Part shown: positions 26,347 through 36,144 of the stretch, in pieces | Layout of the letters: the number at the start of each line of letters is the position of its first letter | How positions within the stretch are numbered: the first letter of the stretch is position 1 | Assembly: GCA_965223405.1 (NCBI GenBank) | Contig: CBDCWO010000006.1 | Location: 3,162,001-3,226,000, forward strand | Length of the DNA: 64,000 bases | Direction: 5' to 3' | Source: CBDCWO01 sp965223405 | GTDB lineage: Bacteria > Bacteroidota > Bacteroidia > Chitinophagales > Saprospiraceae | The notes under the pieces: generated by a model | Told to the model about the DNA's origin: nothing | Database searches by the model: none | Seen by the model: only the letters and a program-made list of their open reading frames with translations | Position numbers and translations under genes: made by a program

Positions 26347-27363
26347 ATGAGCATATTGCAAAGAGGAATGATATTCGGGTTGGCCATAATATGGTTAGTC
26401 GGTGGCTGTGTAAGTGATACAAATACAGATTCTACAAATGATGCCAAGACTATTTATAAAACACCTTCCTTTCAAATGGATTCAGCATTTGCCTATGTAG
26501 CCAAGCAAGTAGCATTTGGACCCCGATATCCAAATAGTGATGGACATAACTCATGTCGTGATTGGCTAGTGCAAAAGTTAGGTGAGCATGGAGCTACGGT
26601 CGTTGAACAGGAGTTTGGAGCTACCACCTATACGGGTCACAAAATTGTCGGCACCAATATTATTGGTAGAATCAATCCGGATGAATCCACTCGAATCTTA
26701 TTAGGTGCCCATTGGGATACCCGGTTTATCGCAGAAGAAGATAAGGATGAAGCGCTGCAAGGAAAACCCATATTAGGGGCGGATGATGGGGCCAGTGGTG
26801 TGGGCGTACTACTTGAAATTGCCCGACAACTTCAACTACATCCCATCCCAATTGGGGTAGACATTATATTCTTTGATGCCGAAGATCAAGGGGAAAGAGG
26901 ATCTGCTGACATTACTTCTTGGTGTTTGGGAGCTCAACACTGGAGCAAAAATCCTCATATACCAAATTATAGTGCCAAGTTTGGCATTCTGTTGGACATG
27001 GTAGGTGCCAAAAATGCTCAGTTTCCGGTAGAGGATGTTACTCAGGCATACAATGCAGTTCATGTAGGCAAAGTTACAGCCCTCTACATAAAGATCTGGA
27101 GGCTGGCTCAATCAATGGGTAAAGGAAACTATTTTATCAATAATACGACCTCAGGTATTGTCGATGACCATTATTTCGTAAATGTAAACCGAGGTATCCC
27201 TATGGTCGATATTATTCACAAACCAATAGGATCGGAACATGGGTTCGGACCACATTGGCATACGCATCAAGACAATCTGGATGTAATTGACAAGCGAACC
27301 CTGCGAGCCGTGGGACAAGTGGTTTTGGCGGTCTTATACAATGAAGCCTCCGGACTGTTTTAA
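26347..27363 (+). CDS. M28-family lipoprotein, glutaminyl-peptide cyclotransferase-like
   Basis: Probably forms N-terminal pyroglutamate on exported proteins, or is an aminopeptidase of the same fold. From ATG 26347 the protein has 338 residues, a lipobox VGGC (Cys near 21) and the M28 zinc ligands: LGAHWDTR (His/Asp), LGADDGASG (Asp), FFDAEDQG (Glu pair), VDDHYF (Asp/His) and WHTHQDNLDVI (His). The single-zinc glutaminyl-cyclase pattern with a late HT.QDN fits best. I reject the longer frame from 26239, which only overlaps cysS. Pyroglutamate formation is common on secreted proteins of this phylum. Confidence 0.85.
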   Translation: MSILQRGMIFGLAIIWLVGGCVSDTNTDSTNDAKTIYKTPSFQMDSAFAYVAKQVAFGPRYPNSDGHNSCRDWLVQKLGEHGATVVEQEFGATTYTGHKIVGTNIIGRINPDESTRILLGAHWDTRFIAEEDKDEALQGKPILGADDGASGVGVLLEIARQLQLHPIPIGVDIIFFDAEDQGERGSADITSWCLGAQHWSKNPHIPNYSAKFGILLDMVGAKNAQFPVEDVTQAYNAVHVGKVTALYIKIWRLAQSMGKGNYFINNTTSGIVDDHYFVNVNRGIPMVDIIHKPIGSEHGFGPHWHTHQDNLDVIDKRTLRAVGQVVLAVLYNEASGLF

Positions 27364-27505
27364 TCCAGATAGTACATACAAATTCTAACCATTTGTCTAA
27401 GTATTAATTACAAACCCATCGATTAAGCATTTTGAATTTTTGATTATTAATGGATTAAAGAATTTCTAATCAACTTTTTTGGACTTAATAGATCCCGGAT
27501 GCAGA

Positions 27506-28696
27506 TCAATAAGCTATAGGTTGAGATTCTATATGGGTTCTCAAAATGGGATAAAGCGATCGTGCTGCCTCTCTAACCATTTCTTCGTCAGAAGGGAATG
27601 GAATCCAATCTACCTTGCACTTTTTTCGGATTTCCAAAGGTAATGCCCGGCGATCTCCCCGAAAGTGAGCTGAAGTATGACTAAATTTTTCATTCACCGT
27701 AAAAGGCTTTTCTTTAATCAGTTTTCCAGACTTACCATTCAAAATTTCGGTATATCCCTCCAGGATCAATTGCTTGTCCTGAAAGACTTCCCAGACCCTC
27801 GCCTTGATTTGTTTATATTTTATCTCTTTCATGGGATTTCCCAAGCTATCCCGGACCACATGTCCTGCCTCATCACGAATAGCCCGGTAACCGTCCTTAA
27901 TTCGTTTTCTTTCCACATATTCCCTTTCGGATACCCGTTCAGGACTGATGAATATATCCCTGATAACATGGTTAAAAATAAGGTCATAGGAAATCTCGTC
28001 GTTTCTATCGTAGTGATATTCTCGCCAAAAATCATGTTTGCCTACAAGATAGTTGGAACTTAGTCGCTGGAAATGGATCGGTGTAATATTCCAGGTATCC
28101 GTTTCCCATCGCACCAATACATATTCTCTTCCCAACTGATGAGCTTCATCCAATTCTTCAACATATTGGTTGTGGCGGTCGTATGTGGTTAATTTTTGCA
28201 AGATTTGATAAGCCCTTTTACCGGCTTTTTTATAGCCATCCCTGGCTTCAGCAATATACCTTTGGTAATCCTCAGTCAAATTGGTTGTGAGTCTCGTTAA
28301 AATAATTTCCTCAAGCCGATCAATATTGACAAACTGGAATTTGGATTTGCCTGTTGAAACGTGAATCGGAAGATGAGATTCTAGCTTGTCTTGCCTATGG
28401 GCAATAGTATTAATCAGCCCCAAACCGTATTCCAGATCTTTTGTACCCGCCCGAGTTAATATATGATCTATTTGAGCCATATCTCGTTCGTTGGCAAAAT
28501 GAAAAGCTTCAACCAAGGCCAACAAATGCTGATCTTTGACCTGGCCTTTTTTCTCCAGTTTACGAGCCATTTTATTGATGACCCGATCGTAATGTCCTTT
28601 TATTACCAATTTTTTTGGAGATTGACAACCGAATAAGAAACCTAAAACGCTTACAAAAAACCACTTGGACTGATAAATAGTAGACCATTTTTTCAT
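27506..28696 (-). CDS. lipoprotein of unknown function
   Basis: From ATG 28696 the product has 396 residues and begins MKKWSTIYQSKWFF with lipobox LFGC, so it is a lipoprotein; a longer frame from 28747 adds an implausible leader. The body is charged and largely helical in its first 200 residues, then changes to a mixed part with NHVIRDIFISPERVS and a conserved-looking REAARSLYPILRTHIES end. No family is recognised. It stands alone, convergent with the M28 lipoprotein gene. Confidence 0.65.
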   Translation of the reverse strand: MKKWSTIYQSKWFFVSVLGFLFGCQSPKKLVIKGHYDRVINKMARKLEKKGQVKDQHLLALVEAFHFANERDMAQIDHILTRAGTKDLEYGLGLINTIAHRQDKLESHLPIHVSTGKSKFQFVNIDRLEEIILTRLTTNLTEDYQRYIAEARDGYKKAGKRAYQILQKLTTYDRHNQYVEELDEAHQLGREYVLVRWETDTWNITPIHFQRLSSNYLVGKHDFWREYHYDRNDEISYDLIFNHVIRDIFISPERVSEREYVERKRIKDGYRAIRDEAGHVVRDSLGNPMKEIKYKQIKARVWEVFQDKQLILEGYTEILNGKSGKLIKEKPFTVNEKFSHTSAHFRGDRRALPLEIRKKCKVDWIPFPSDEEMVREAARSLYPILRTHIESQPIAY

Positions 28697-28823
28697 GACT
28701 GAATCTTTTGATTTGGGAAAGAGCGAATAGTTGAGGAAAATTATCATTAAAATTGTGTTAAGTATTCAGGTAAAAGTGATCATGTGTATTTAATTGATTT
28801 CACCTGATAATTTGGACATCCGG

Positions 28824-29180
28824 ATGTCTTTAAAGATTAGTATGAAAGGAATAGAATTAGTATATAGAAATCAAAAGATTATGGGATCCATAAAGCGTGG
28901 GACGATTAATATAATAATCGGTCAAAAACTGGGTGATTCGGGCTTAACCGAATCTTATCTTCATTTCACTGCTTTGGATACCGAAAACAATGAGTTTATC
29001 GATTGGTTGAAAACCGAAGTTTTGCCTGAAAATGAGATTTCGATTAAGTTTACTGAGTTCAAAAATCCATCGCAGCCAATCTCGATTAGAAAAAATAATA
29101 TTGAGAAATTAAAGCTGGAAGGTAAACTAAAAGCATATCTTAAGCTTAAGCAGGAACTGGAAGAAGAAGGCCTTATTTAA
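28824..29180 (+). CDS. small hypothetical protein
   Basis: A frame of 118 residues from ATG 28824 (or 128 from TTG 28794). It has alternating beta-like segments (GIELVYRNQKIMGSIKRG, TINIIIGQKLG) and a charged helical tail (KLKLEGKLKAYLKLKQELEEEG). The amino-acid make-up looks like a real protein, but I recognise no family and see no promoter. It lies just before the inverted-repeat element at 29314. Confidence 0.5.
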   Translation: MSLKISMKGIELVYRNQKIMGSIKRGTINIIIGQKLGDSGLTESYLHFTALDTENNEFIDWLKTEVLPENEISIKFTEFKNPSQPISIRKNNIEKLKLEGKLKAYLKLKQELEEEGLI

Positions 29181-29313
29181 GTTGACAAAAGTTAAAATTG
29201 AAATTTGCCAAATGAAGCATTGAGATGTAGCAAATATCTTTGCAATCTAAATCCTTAATACTAAACAATTAAACCTTTCCCCAATTATTTAATCTATTTA
29301 TCAGTTCCGAAGA

Positions 29314-29972
29314 TAATTAGGGTTTGCTGATTTTTATAAAAATTCAGTATAAATATCTGTTTATCAGATTGATATATTGATGACCAATTAATGATTTATT
29401 GCATAACTGCAAGGTGTTGGTTATTTTAGTGTCAAAACCCTTGTAATTATGATGCGATATTACACCTGCTGACCAGCTTACTCTTGAAGGATTCTGAACA
29501 TACCATTTCTTACAAATCATATATACCTTTTGATCGCCTCATGCCGGCTGGGCACTTACTTTTTTCCAACCATGAAAAAAGTAAGCAAAAAAATCTCCGC
29601 TGTACTGAAATGGCTAAATTGATTAAGCATTCCCTAAAATCAAAAAACTCGGCCTTTTATGCACTCATGTATACTTTAAATGGCAAATTTACAGACCTCA
29701 TTAATCTTGATGGGCATAAAATTACCTTTCTATTCAGTGCATAACGGCCTCAAACACTTTTGATTTTTTAACGCTTTGTCTGCCGAAGCACCGAAGGCAG
29801 GGGAATACCTAATCATTTTTGACGCCATTTCACTAATGCGAAACTTTCCGCCTATAATGCATATTCCTGCTAGCCTTAAATACCAAAATTTTGAGCTGAT
29901 TTTTTAATCTGCCAGCTGATCAAAATTAGCCTCCGATTGTATGTAGAATATAAAATCAGCAAACCCTAATTA
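29314..29972. mobile_element. 659-bp element with perfect 21-bp terminal inverted repeats
   Basis: The left end (29314-29334) and right end (29952-29972) are perfect inverted copies, 21 bp long, with the core GGGTTTGCTGATTTT next to TAATTA. Because TAATTA is its own reverse complement, it may be a 6-base target duplication with true ends of 15 bp starting GGG. Inside are a perfect 11-bp-arm hairpin (29555-29565 with 29575-29585, CTTACTTTTTT type) and a smaller inverted pair CTGCC/GGCAG near 29788-29809. The only open frame, 29484-29744, reads through the hairpin and has no transposase motif. I infer a non-autonomous MITE-like element. It fills most of the 818-base gap and ends 27 bases from the DUF547 gene. 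Confidence 0.7.
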
Positions 29973-29998
29973 GAATTGGTTTGGTCTTCCGGTATGTT

Positions 29999-30745
29999 CT
30001 ATTTATCATTTAGTGTCCAATCGTAGTCCAGGTATTCGATTTTCGCATTTCTGGAAATTTCGATGTCCGTGTATTTATTGAGAAATTCAATTAGGCTTTG
30101 TCTTTTCGTAAAATCCCCGTTAAACCATCTGAAGATTTTGGAAAGCCGCACATGGTCTTTTTTAATTTTGTTTTTCTTTGGATCGCCAATAAAGGTCCTG
30201 GCCTGTTGTGTAAGTTGTTGCTCAAGGGTTTCAGCCCGGTATGCTTCATTTAACAGCTTGGGACATGACTTTGAAGCACAATTGACCGCAAAGTGAATTC
30301 TAGGTTCTTCATATTCTTTCCGTAATATCCCATGTTCGATATTGTTTAGATTCAGAGTTTGTGAACCAATGCGAATAAATTTAATGTCCCATACCGAATT
30401 GACAAAGGCAATGCCATTTTTAATATCCTTGATACTATTTAAAGGATAATGATCGATGATCAACTTTATCGTAAACGCATTGTATGCATTGATCCAGTAA
30501 GCCACTTGTTCATTTGATGACCACTTCGTTTTATGAGGAGGGGCATTGCTCAGTAACTCAAGGTACTCATTAAATAGCGCAGAGTCCTGAATGAACCCGG
30601 AGTAGTTGACATTTCCCTCATTATCGACATGTGATTTCACCAGGTCGTTCCATATCTCATGGGTGGGTGCCAGAGCTACTCCATCTACAATTTTTATGGA
30701 GCAACTTGCTATAAACAGGGTAAGTATTAAACCTAATTTGTGCAT
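29999..30745 (-). CDS. DUF547-family lipoprotein
   Basis: A 248-residue protein from ATG 30745, starting MHKLGLILTLFIASC, a lipoprotein signal with Cys at 15; a second ATG six codons earlier is possible. The body is a DUF547 domain: QVAYWINAYNAFTIKLIIDHYP, SVWDIKFIRIGSQTLNLNNIEHGILR, PRIHFAVNCASKSCPKL and SKIFRWFNGDF are its standard blocks. The family has a cysteine-protease-like or thiol-related look but no established reaction. It lies alone, with the inverted-repeat element at its 3' end. Confidence 0.88.
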   Translation of the reverse strand: MHKLGLILTLFIASCSIKIVDGVALAPTHEIWNDLVKSHVDNEGNVNYSGFIQDSALFNEYLELLSNAPPHKTKWSSNEQVAYWINAYNAFTIKLIIDHYPLNSIKDIKNGIAFVNSVWDIKFIRIGSQTLNLNNIEHGILRKEYEEPRIHFAVNCASKSCPKLLNEAYRAETLEQQLTQQARTFIGDPKKNKIKKDHVRLSKIFRWFNGDFTKRQSLIEFLNKYTDIEISRNAKIEYLDYDWTLNDK

Positions 30746-30900
30746 GTGCAGTAATTTACCCAATAAACGTCAAATTAGGAGTGGGAGTTAACATGGGGTA
30801 TAAAAAAAGAAACTAAATGTCGTATAGCTTGCCCAAATGACCTCTAATTAAGGACACCCATTTATTCAAAATCTACAGTAGAAAACGGATCCTTCATTAA

Positions 30901-32556
30901 TTAAAAGGCCATACGTACTCCCATGCGAGTTGACAAACTGTGAAGTTTATCCGGATTAGGACCAACTCCGGTCTTGGATATGGGCTGATGATAATTAGTT
31001 TGCAAATAGAATTTATAGCGTTCTGTAATCAGGTAATCGATCCCAAATCCACCATTTACGGAAAGATAAAATTCATGCTCAAATTCTTTTTGTTTTAGGA
31101 TTTCAGATCTAAAATGGAGAAGGTCGTACTGCTGATAGGGATCTACAACAGAATTGTTACCGGATACCCTTAATGATTGAGCCGGAGGTACCACTACATC
31201 AAAAATAGCTTCCGCTACCAAATTAAAGGTCATACCACCATTAATATAAGTATTAAATTTAGGCCTTTTGCTCAGATAAAAACCGACACTCACCGGAGCC
31301 TGAATCATTTGCAAATCGATGTGGTCAAAGATTATTTCCGACTTTCCGGTGGAAGGGGCCCCCGTTTTATAGGTATTGTTTGGAGAATACGCAATATTGG
31401 AGTATTGTAATCCTCCTTCAATAAATATCCGGTTTAAGCCCTTCATAACGGACACTCCAGCTCCATAATTAAAGGAGGCCACATCTTTTCTTCTCCATAT
31501 TTGAGCTTCATTATTCAAATCCAAAAATTTGAACCCAGAAACATTAACCAGATGAATGTCTGAAGAGCCATAAACATTCAACCAAAGATCTTTTGGTCCA
31601 GATTTGGAAAAGGTATTAAAGGGAATCATGTTATGAGACAAGTCGACCCCGGCGGTAGCCATAGGCAAATGGTCTAGATTGGGATTTGGATTAAGCCTTT
31701 TATTCAATTGATCAAATGTAACTACATCTCCTGCCAATTCAGATTGAATAGGTACCTCCAGCAGAGCCAATGTTGTTAATTCTGCAAGTGGTTGGTTATA
31801 ATTATCTGTGTTCATCAAAGAACTAATAGTGTTCTTAATTTTACTATTTTGACCGATATTATCGCTTAATGCTTGGGATACACTATTCAATTCTGGGTTG
31901 TGGTTGAGCATATCCTGAGAAGCAGGATCAAGTGATTGATTTGCTGCATTGGCTACCTCGTCGCTGGTGGGGATCGAATTACTTTCTGTGCTCAAAATAT
32001 TTTCAGCAGGGTATAAATTACGATCTATTAATGACTTGGAATCGGTTTTTGGAGAATCTTTGGATTGTACTTCGGTAATTTCTTCGCGGACGGTGTTATC
32101 CTGCCAGAGATGCTGATAATAGGGAAGGTTATGATAGAATGTAAAGATGGCAAACAAAACGATAGCCGCTTCGATCGCTTTGGTTACCAAAAGTTTGCGA
32201 ATATATTGCCGACGTTGAATAATTTTTTGTTCTAAAATGGGCCAGGTTGAAGGGTCATAAGGTACTCTATAATCGTATAATCGGTTTTTAAAAGACCGGT
32301 CCAGTTCTTCTACATAATTATTGTGCAGTGAAGCATCCATCTTTTCATGGAATAGATTCCAGGCATTATCAGGCTTTGAAACCTGATAATCGTGAATCAG
32401 ATTTTTAACATTTAGGTCAAAGGAATCTTCTTCACCCAGGGGAAGATTGTCCTTATGTAGTTTTTCCTGGAATCTCTCCCATGCTTCAGGAGTATATTCT
32501 TTTTCAAATTTTCCTAAAGCATCTCTTACCAACTTGTCAAACTCCTTATTGTTCAT
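30901..32556 (-). CDS. membrane-spanning regulator of the adjacent ECF sigma factor, with barrel-like C-terminus
   Basis: Probable anti-sigma or signal-transducing protein of 551 residues. The cytoplasmic part holds three tandem copies of a roughly 40-residue motif with conserved Trp at 26, 66 and 105 (TPEAWERFQEKL, KPDNAWNLFHEKM, DPSTWPILEQKI). One membrane span follows at about 123-141, then a low-complexity periplasmic linker (150-310), then a region resembling a small outer-membrane beta-barrel (about 325-551, e.g. GAGVSVMKGLNRIFIEGGLQYS). Its ATG lies 11 bases inside the sigma gene, so the pair is translationally coupled. Anti-sigma function is inferred from position and topology. Confidence 0.65.
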   Translation of the reverse strand: MNNKEFDKLVRDALGKFEKEYTPEAWERFQEKLHKDNLPLGEEDSFDLNVKNLIHDYQVSKPDNAWNLFHEKMDASLHNNYVEELDRSFKNRLYDYRVPYDPSTWPILEQKIIQRRQYIRKLLVTKAIEAAIVLFAIFTFYHNLPYYQHLWQDNTVREEITEVQSKDSPKTDSKSLIDRNLYPAENILSTESNSIPTSDEVANAANQSLDPASQDMLNHNPELNSVSQALSDNIGQNSKIKNTISSLMNTDNYNQPLAELTTLALLEVPIQSELAGDVVTFDQLNKRLNPNPNLDHLPMATAGVDLSHNMIPFNTFSKSGPKDLWLNVYGSSDIHLVNVSGFKFLDLNNEAQIWRRKDVASFNYGAGVSVMKGLNRIFIEGGLQYSNIAYSPNNTYKTGAPSTGKSEIIFDHIDLQMIQAPVSVGFYLSKRPKFNTYINGGMTFNLVAEAIFDVVVPPAQSLRVSGNNSVVDPYQQYDLLHFRSEILKQKEFEHEFYLSVNGGFGIDYLITERYKFYLQTNYHQPISKTGVGPNPDKLHSLSTRMGVRMAF

Positions 32557-33115
32557 GTCGATACTTCAGTTCGATTAATAGTTGCTTTAATTTTATTCTT
32601 GCCTTTACCAGATTTGATCTGGAGGTACTTTCTGTAATATTCAATATTTTAGCGATCTCTTTATGCGAATACCCCTCTACTATATACAAATTGAATACCG
32701 ATCTATATGCCGGAGTAAGTTTTTGTATACATTTAACCACATCTTCTGCACTACAAAGGCTAATTGCATTGGGTTCTTGTGACTGAATTCCAAATGCTTG
32801 TTCTAAATCTTCCGTTCTTCTTCGCGATTGTTTGCGATAGTGATCGATAGCCGTATTTACCATAATCCTTCTAATCCAGGCATGTAAAGAGGTGCCAGGT
32901 TTGTAATCACCGATGTTACGGAATACTTTGATAAATGCATCATGCAAGATATCCAAAGCTTCATCTTCATGACTGGCATAACGCAGGCATACCCCCATCA
33001 TGGTACCATAATGTTCTTCATACAACTTCTGCTGCGCCCAAGATTCCTTGCGCACACAAGCAGATATAAATAACTCCTCCTCGTGTTTTAAATTCAGAGA
33101 TAAATCCATTCTCAA
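32546..33115 (-). CDS. ECF-type RNA polymerase sigma factor
   Basis: Alternative sigma factor of 189 residues. Region 2 runs from about 27 to 95 (DEALDILHDAFIKVFRNIGDY, then SLHAWIRRIMVNTAIDHYRK) and region 4 from about 130 to 180 (LTPAYRSVFNLYIVEGYSHKEIAKILNI, with helix-turn-helix ESTSRSNLVKARIKLK). This is the standard two-domain ECF layout. It overlaps the downstream membrane regulator by 11 bases. On the minus strand, upstream, a near-match TATCTTTA lies around 33188-33195, well ahead of the start. Confidence 0.93.
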   Translation of the reverse strand: MRMDLSLNLKHEEELFISACVRKESWAQQKLYEEHYGTMMGVCLRYASHEDEALDILHDAFIKVFRNIGDYKPGTSLHAWIRRIMVNTAIDHYRKQSRRRTEDLEQAFGIQSQEPNAISLCSAEDVVKCIQKLTPAYRSVFNLYIVEGYSHKEIAKILNITESTSRSNLVKARIKLKQLLIELKYRHEQ

Positions 33116-33504
33116 AATTTCAATCCCAGGATCTAAAGAGAACAGTAATTTTTAGCCCTTTTATGCATCCCACTGGGTAATTCAGAAACGATAAAGATAC
33201 TATATTTGCTGCTTCAAAACCAATCCCTTTATGATTGTGGTAATTTTAAAGCTTTCTTTATGTAAACAGACAACTCATATTAAAAGCCATTTATGTTTTA
33301 TTAATGCGTTTGTGCACATAAACAATAAATTGAACTAACGATCTTTTTAGCTGCTTGTCTGTTTATACGTTTTGTAGATTTCAAATCATTACAACAATAA
33401 ACCGATAACGGATTGTGAGAGTTTAAAACTATTTATATTAAGTTTTTTATTTATTTATTAATTTTACTTTATCAAAATTTAATACATAACAAAATATTAA
33501 ATAC
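33116..33504 (+). promoter_or_regulatory. long intergenic region / structured parC leader
   Basis: A 389-base gap between the divergent ECF sigma gene and parC. A full -7 match TATATTTG lies at 33201-33208 on the plus strand, which would give parC a leader of nearly 290 bases. Within it an 11-bp inverted repeat TAAACAGACAA (33263-33273) and TTGTCTGTTTA (33355-33365) encloses a smaller one, TTTATG (33290-33295) with CATAAA (33317-33322). The last 80 bases are strongly AT-rich. No gene is visible. Confidence 0.45.
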
Positions 33505-36117
33505 ATGACAACCGGTTCAGATGAAACTCAGTTGACAAGCCTAAAAGGCATGTATGAAGAATATTTTCTGGATTATGCATCTTATGTGATTCTAGAGAGA
33601 GCGGTTCCAGCTATTCAAGATGGATTCAAACCTGTGCAAAGGCGCATTTTATTCGCGATGAAAGAAATGGATGATGGTAGATATCATAAGGTTGCTAATA
33701 TCATTGGGCAAACCATGCAATTTCACCCGCATGGAGACGCGGCGATTGGAGATGCTTTAGTCAATTTGGGTCAAAAAGATCTCCTGATCGACTGTCAGGG
33801 TAATTGGGGAGATATTCGCACCGGTGATTCTGCGGCGGCACCACGATATATAGAAGCCCGGCTTACTAAATTTGCGCTGGAAGTAGCATTTAACCGTCAA
33901 ACTGCCGAATGGCAACTTACTTATGATGGCCGTAAAAAGGAACCTATTCATCTGCCCGTAAAATTTCCGATGATACTGGCACAAGGAGTGGATGGAATAG
34001 CCGTTGGTTTGTCCACTAAGATTTTACCTCATAATTTTATTGAACTCATTGAAGCCTCTATCAAAGCATTAAAAGGTAAAAGGTTTAATCTGTATCCTGA
34101 TTTTCAAACCGCTGGTATGATTGATGTTAGTCAGTATCAAGGTGGAATAAAAGGAAGTAAAATTAGGAATCGGGCCAAAATTACAATTCGCGATAAAAAA
34201 CATTTAGTTATTAGTGAATTACCTTACGGAAGTAGCACCAATCAACTGATCGAAAGTATTATAAAAGCTAATGATAAGGGTAAAATCAAGATCAAGAGGG
34301 TTGTTGATAATACGGCGAAAGATGTGGAAATTGTGGTAGAACTACCCCCAGGAGTATCTCCTGATGTTACTATTGGTGCACTCTATGCATTTACCGATTG
34401 TGAAATCAGCATCTCACCAAATGCTTGTGTTATCATTGATCACAAGCCCCACTTCCTGACTGTGGAAGATATGCTTAAGATTTCGACTGAAAAAACAAAA
34501 CAGTTGCTTAAGCTTGAATTGGAAATCAAACAGGGTGAACTGGAAGCTAAATGGCATTCCGCCAGTCTTGAGAAAGTATTTATCGAAAATAGAATTTATC
34601 ATGAAATTGAAGAATGTGAGACCTGGGAAGCGGTAATATCCACTATTGATGGGGAGTTAAAGAAATATGTGGTTACACCCGCTGATCCACCTCAAAAAGG
34701 CGATACACGGATCCGGTTGAATCGGAGTATTACCACTGAGGATATCACCAAACTAACCGAGATCAAGATCAAAAGAATTTCCAAGTACAATAAATTTAAA
34801 GCCGATGAACACATTCTTCAGATTGAGGAGGACTTGGAGCAAGTACGGTTTCATCTCGATCATTTAATAGATTATTGTGTTAAATATTTTAAAGACCTAT
34901 TGGAAAAATATGGGAAGGGTAAAGAACGTAAAACAAAAATTACGACTTTTGACTCGATCCAGGCTACCCAAGTGATCGCAAATAATGCAAAGCTTTATGC
35001 AAACTATAAGGAAGGATTTATCGGATATGGTCTAAAACAAGATGAGTTTGTCTGTGATTGTTCTGACATCGATGACATCATCGTATTTCGTAAAGACGGT
35101 AAATTTCAGGTCACTCGAATTGCAGATAAAGTATTTGTGGGTAAAAATATTATCCATGTCAATAAGTGGTCTAAAGCGGATGATCGAACAACTTACAATA
35201 TGGCTTATCTGGACGGCTCAAGTGGTCGAACAATGGTCAAAAGATTCCAAGTTAAATCCATTACCAGAGATAAAGAGTATGTGCTGACCAAAGGAACACC
35301 GAATTCTCGAGTCCTTTATTTTACGGCGAATCCCAATGGAGAATCAGAGGTAGTGAGTGTTCAGTTATCTCAGGGTTGTAAGGCCAAAAAGAAACTTTTT
35401 GACTTTGACTACGCCACTCTGGATATCAAAGGCAGATCAAGCCAAGGTAATATTCTGACTAAATATCCGGTTCGTAAAATAATTCAAAAGGAAGTGGGTA
35501 AATCAACACTAGGTGCTCAGCCGATTTGGATGGACGAAGTAAGTGGCAATTTAAATAAAGAAGAAAGGGGAATTTTCCTCGGACATTTTGACACCGGCAA
35601 TTTAATATTAGTAATTACCAGGGATGGTTGTTATGAGTTGACAGATTTTGAACTTACCAATCGCTATCAACCACAGGATATCTTGACTATTGAAAAATTT
35701 GTGTCGGAAAAACCGATTTCGGTTATCTATTATGATGGTGAAAAGGGATGGACGATGGTAAAAAGATTTAATATCGAAACTTCAACTTTAAATCAAAAAT
35801 TCAATTTTATTACGGAACACAGGAGTAGTAAACTACTGATGGCAACTACCATGGATAATCCTATTGTAGAATATAGTTACAAAGTCAAAAGGAAAACCCT
35901 CAGTGAAAAAGTTGCACTAAGAGATTTTATCGATGTGAAAGGTTGGAAGGCTCTGGGAAATAGGTTAAAGGAATATAAAGTTACGTCTACCAAGTTGATA
36001 ACTAGCGAGGAGAAATCTGATGATTCTGATGATACGGAGTCTCTACATGCTGGGGATACAATCGAGTTTGATATCAATCCCCAGCAAACAATATTCGATC
36101 TAAACGATGAGGATTGA
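33505..36117 (+). CDS. parC: DNA topoisomerase IV subunit A
   Basis: Type IIA topoisomerase subunit that breaks and rejoins DNA, decatenating daughter chromosomes with ParE. The 870-residue product has the early segment YASYVILERAVPAIQDGFKPVQRRILFAM, HPHGDAAI around 74-81, and the catalytic Tyr115 in AAPRYIEARL, preceded by R114. The C-terminal part (from about 500) has the beta-propeller repeats of the family (e.g. VFRKDGKFQVTRI, LVITRDGCYELTDFE). Sequence style matches the Bacteroidota ParC rather than GyrA (no GQRGTA-type GyrA box seen). parE is not next to it in this window. Convergent with frr. Confidence 0.93.
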   Translation: MTTGSDETQLTSLKGMYEEYFLDYASYVILERAVPAIQDGFKPVQRRILFAMKEMDDGRYHKVANIIGQTMQFHPHGDAAIGDALVNLGQKDLLIDCQGNWGDIRTGDSAAAPRYIEARLTKFALEVAFNRQTAEWQLTYDGRKKEPIHLPVKFPMILAQGVDGIAVGLSTKILPHNFIELIEASIKALKGKRFNLYPDFQTAGMIDVSQYQGGIKGSKIRNRAKITIRDKKHLVISELPYGSSTNQLIESIIKANDKGKIKIKRVVDNTAKDVEIVVELPPGVSPDVTIGALYAFTDCEISISPNACVIIDHKPHFLTVEDMLKISTEKTKQLLKLELEIKQGELEAKWHSASLEKVFIENRIYHEIEECETWEAVISTIDGELKKYVVTPADPPQKGDTRIRLNRSITTEDITKLTEIKIKRISKYNKFKADEHILQIEEDLEQVRFHLDHLIDYCVKYFKDLLEKYGKGKERKTKITTFDSIQATQVIANNAKLYANYKEGFIGYGLKQDEFVCDCSDIDDIIVFRKDGKFQVTRIADKVFVGKNIIHVNKWSKADDRTTYNMAYLDGSSGRTMVKRFQVKSITRDKEYVLTKGTPNSRVLYFTANPNGESEVVSVQLSQGCKAKKKLFDFDYATLDIKGRSSQGNILTKYPVRKIIQKEVGKSTLGAQPIWMDEVSGNLNKEERGIFLGHFDTGNLILVITRDGCYELTDFELTNRYQPQDILTIEKFVSEKPISVIYYDGEKGWTMVKRFNIETSTLNQKFNFITEHRSSKLLMATTMDNPIVEYSYKVKRKTLSEKVALRDFIDVKGWKALGNRLKEYKVTSTKLITSEEKSDDSDDTESLHAGDTIEFDINPQQTIFDLNDED

Positions 36118-36144
36118 GCTAAAATAGGATGAACACTAGAATAA

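Noticed and set aside
29484..29744. 86-codon frame inside the inverted-repeat element
   Set aside because: It translates the internal hairpin and has no transposase or toxin motif; kept only as part of the element.
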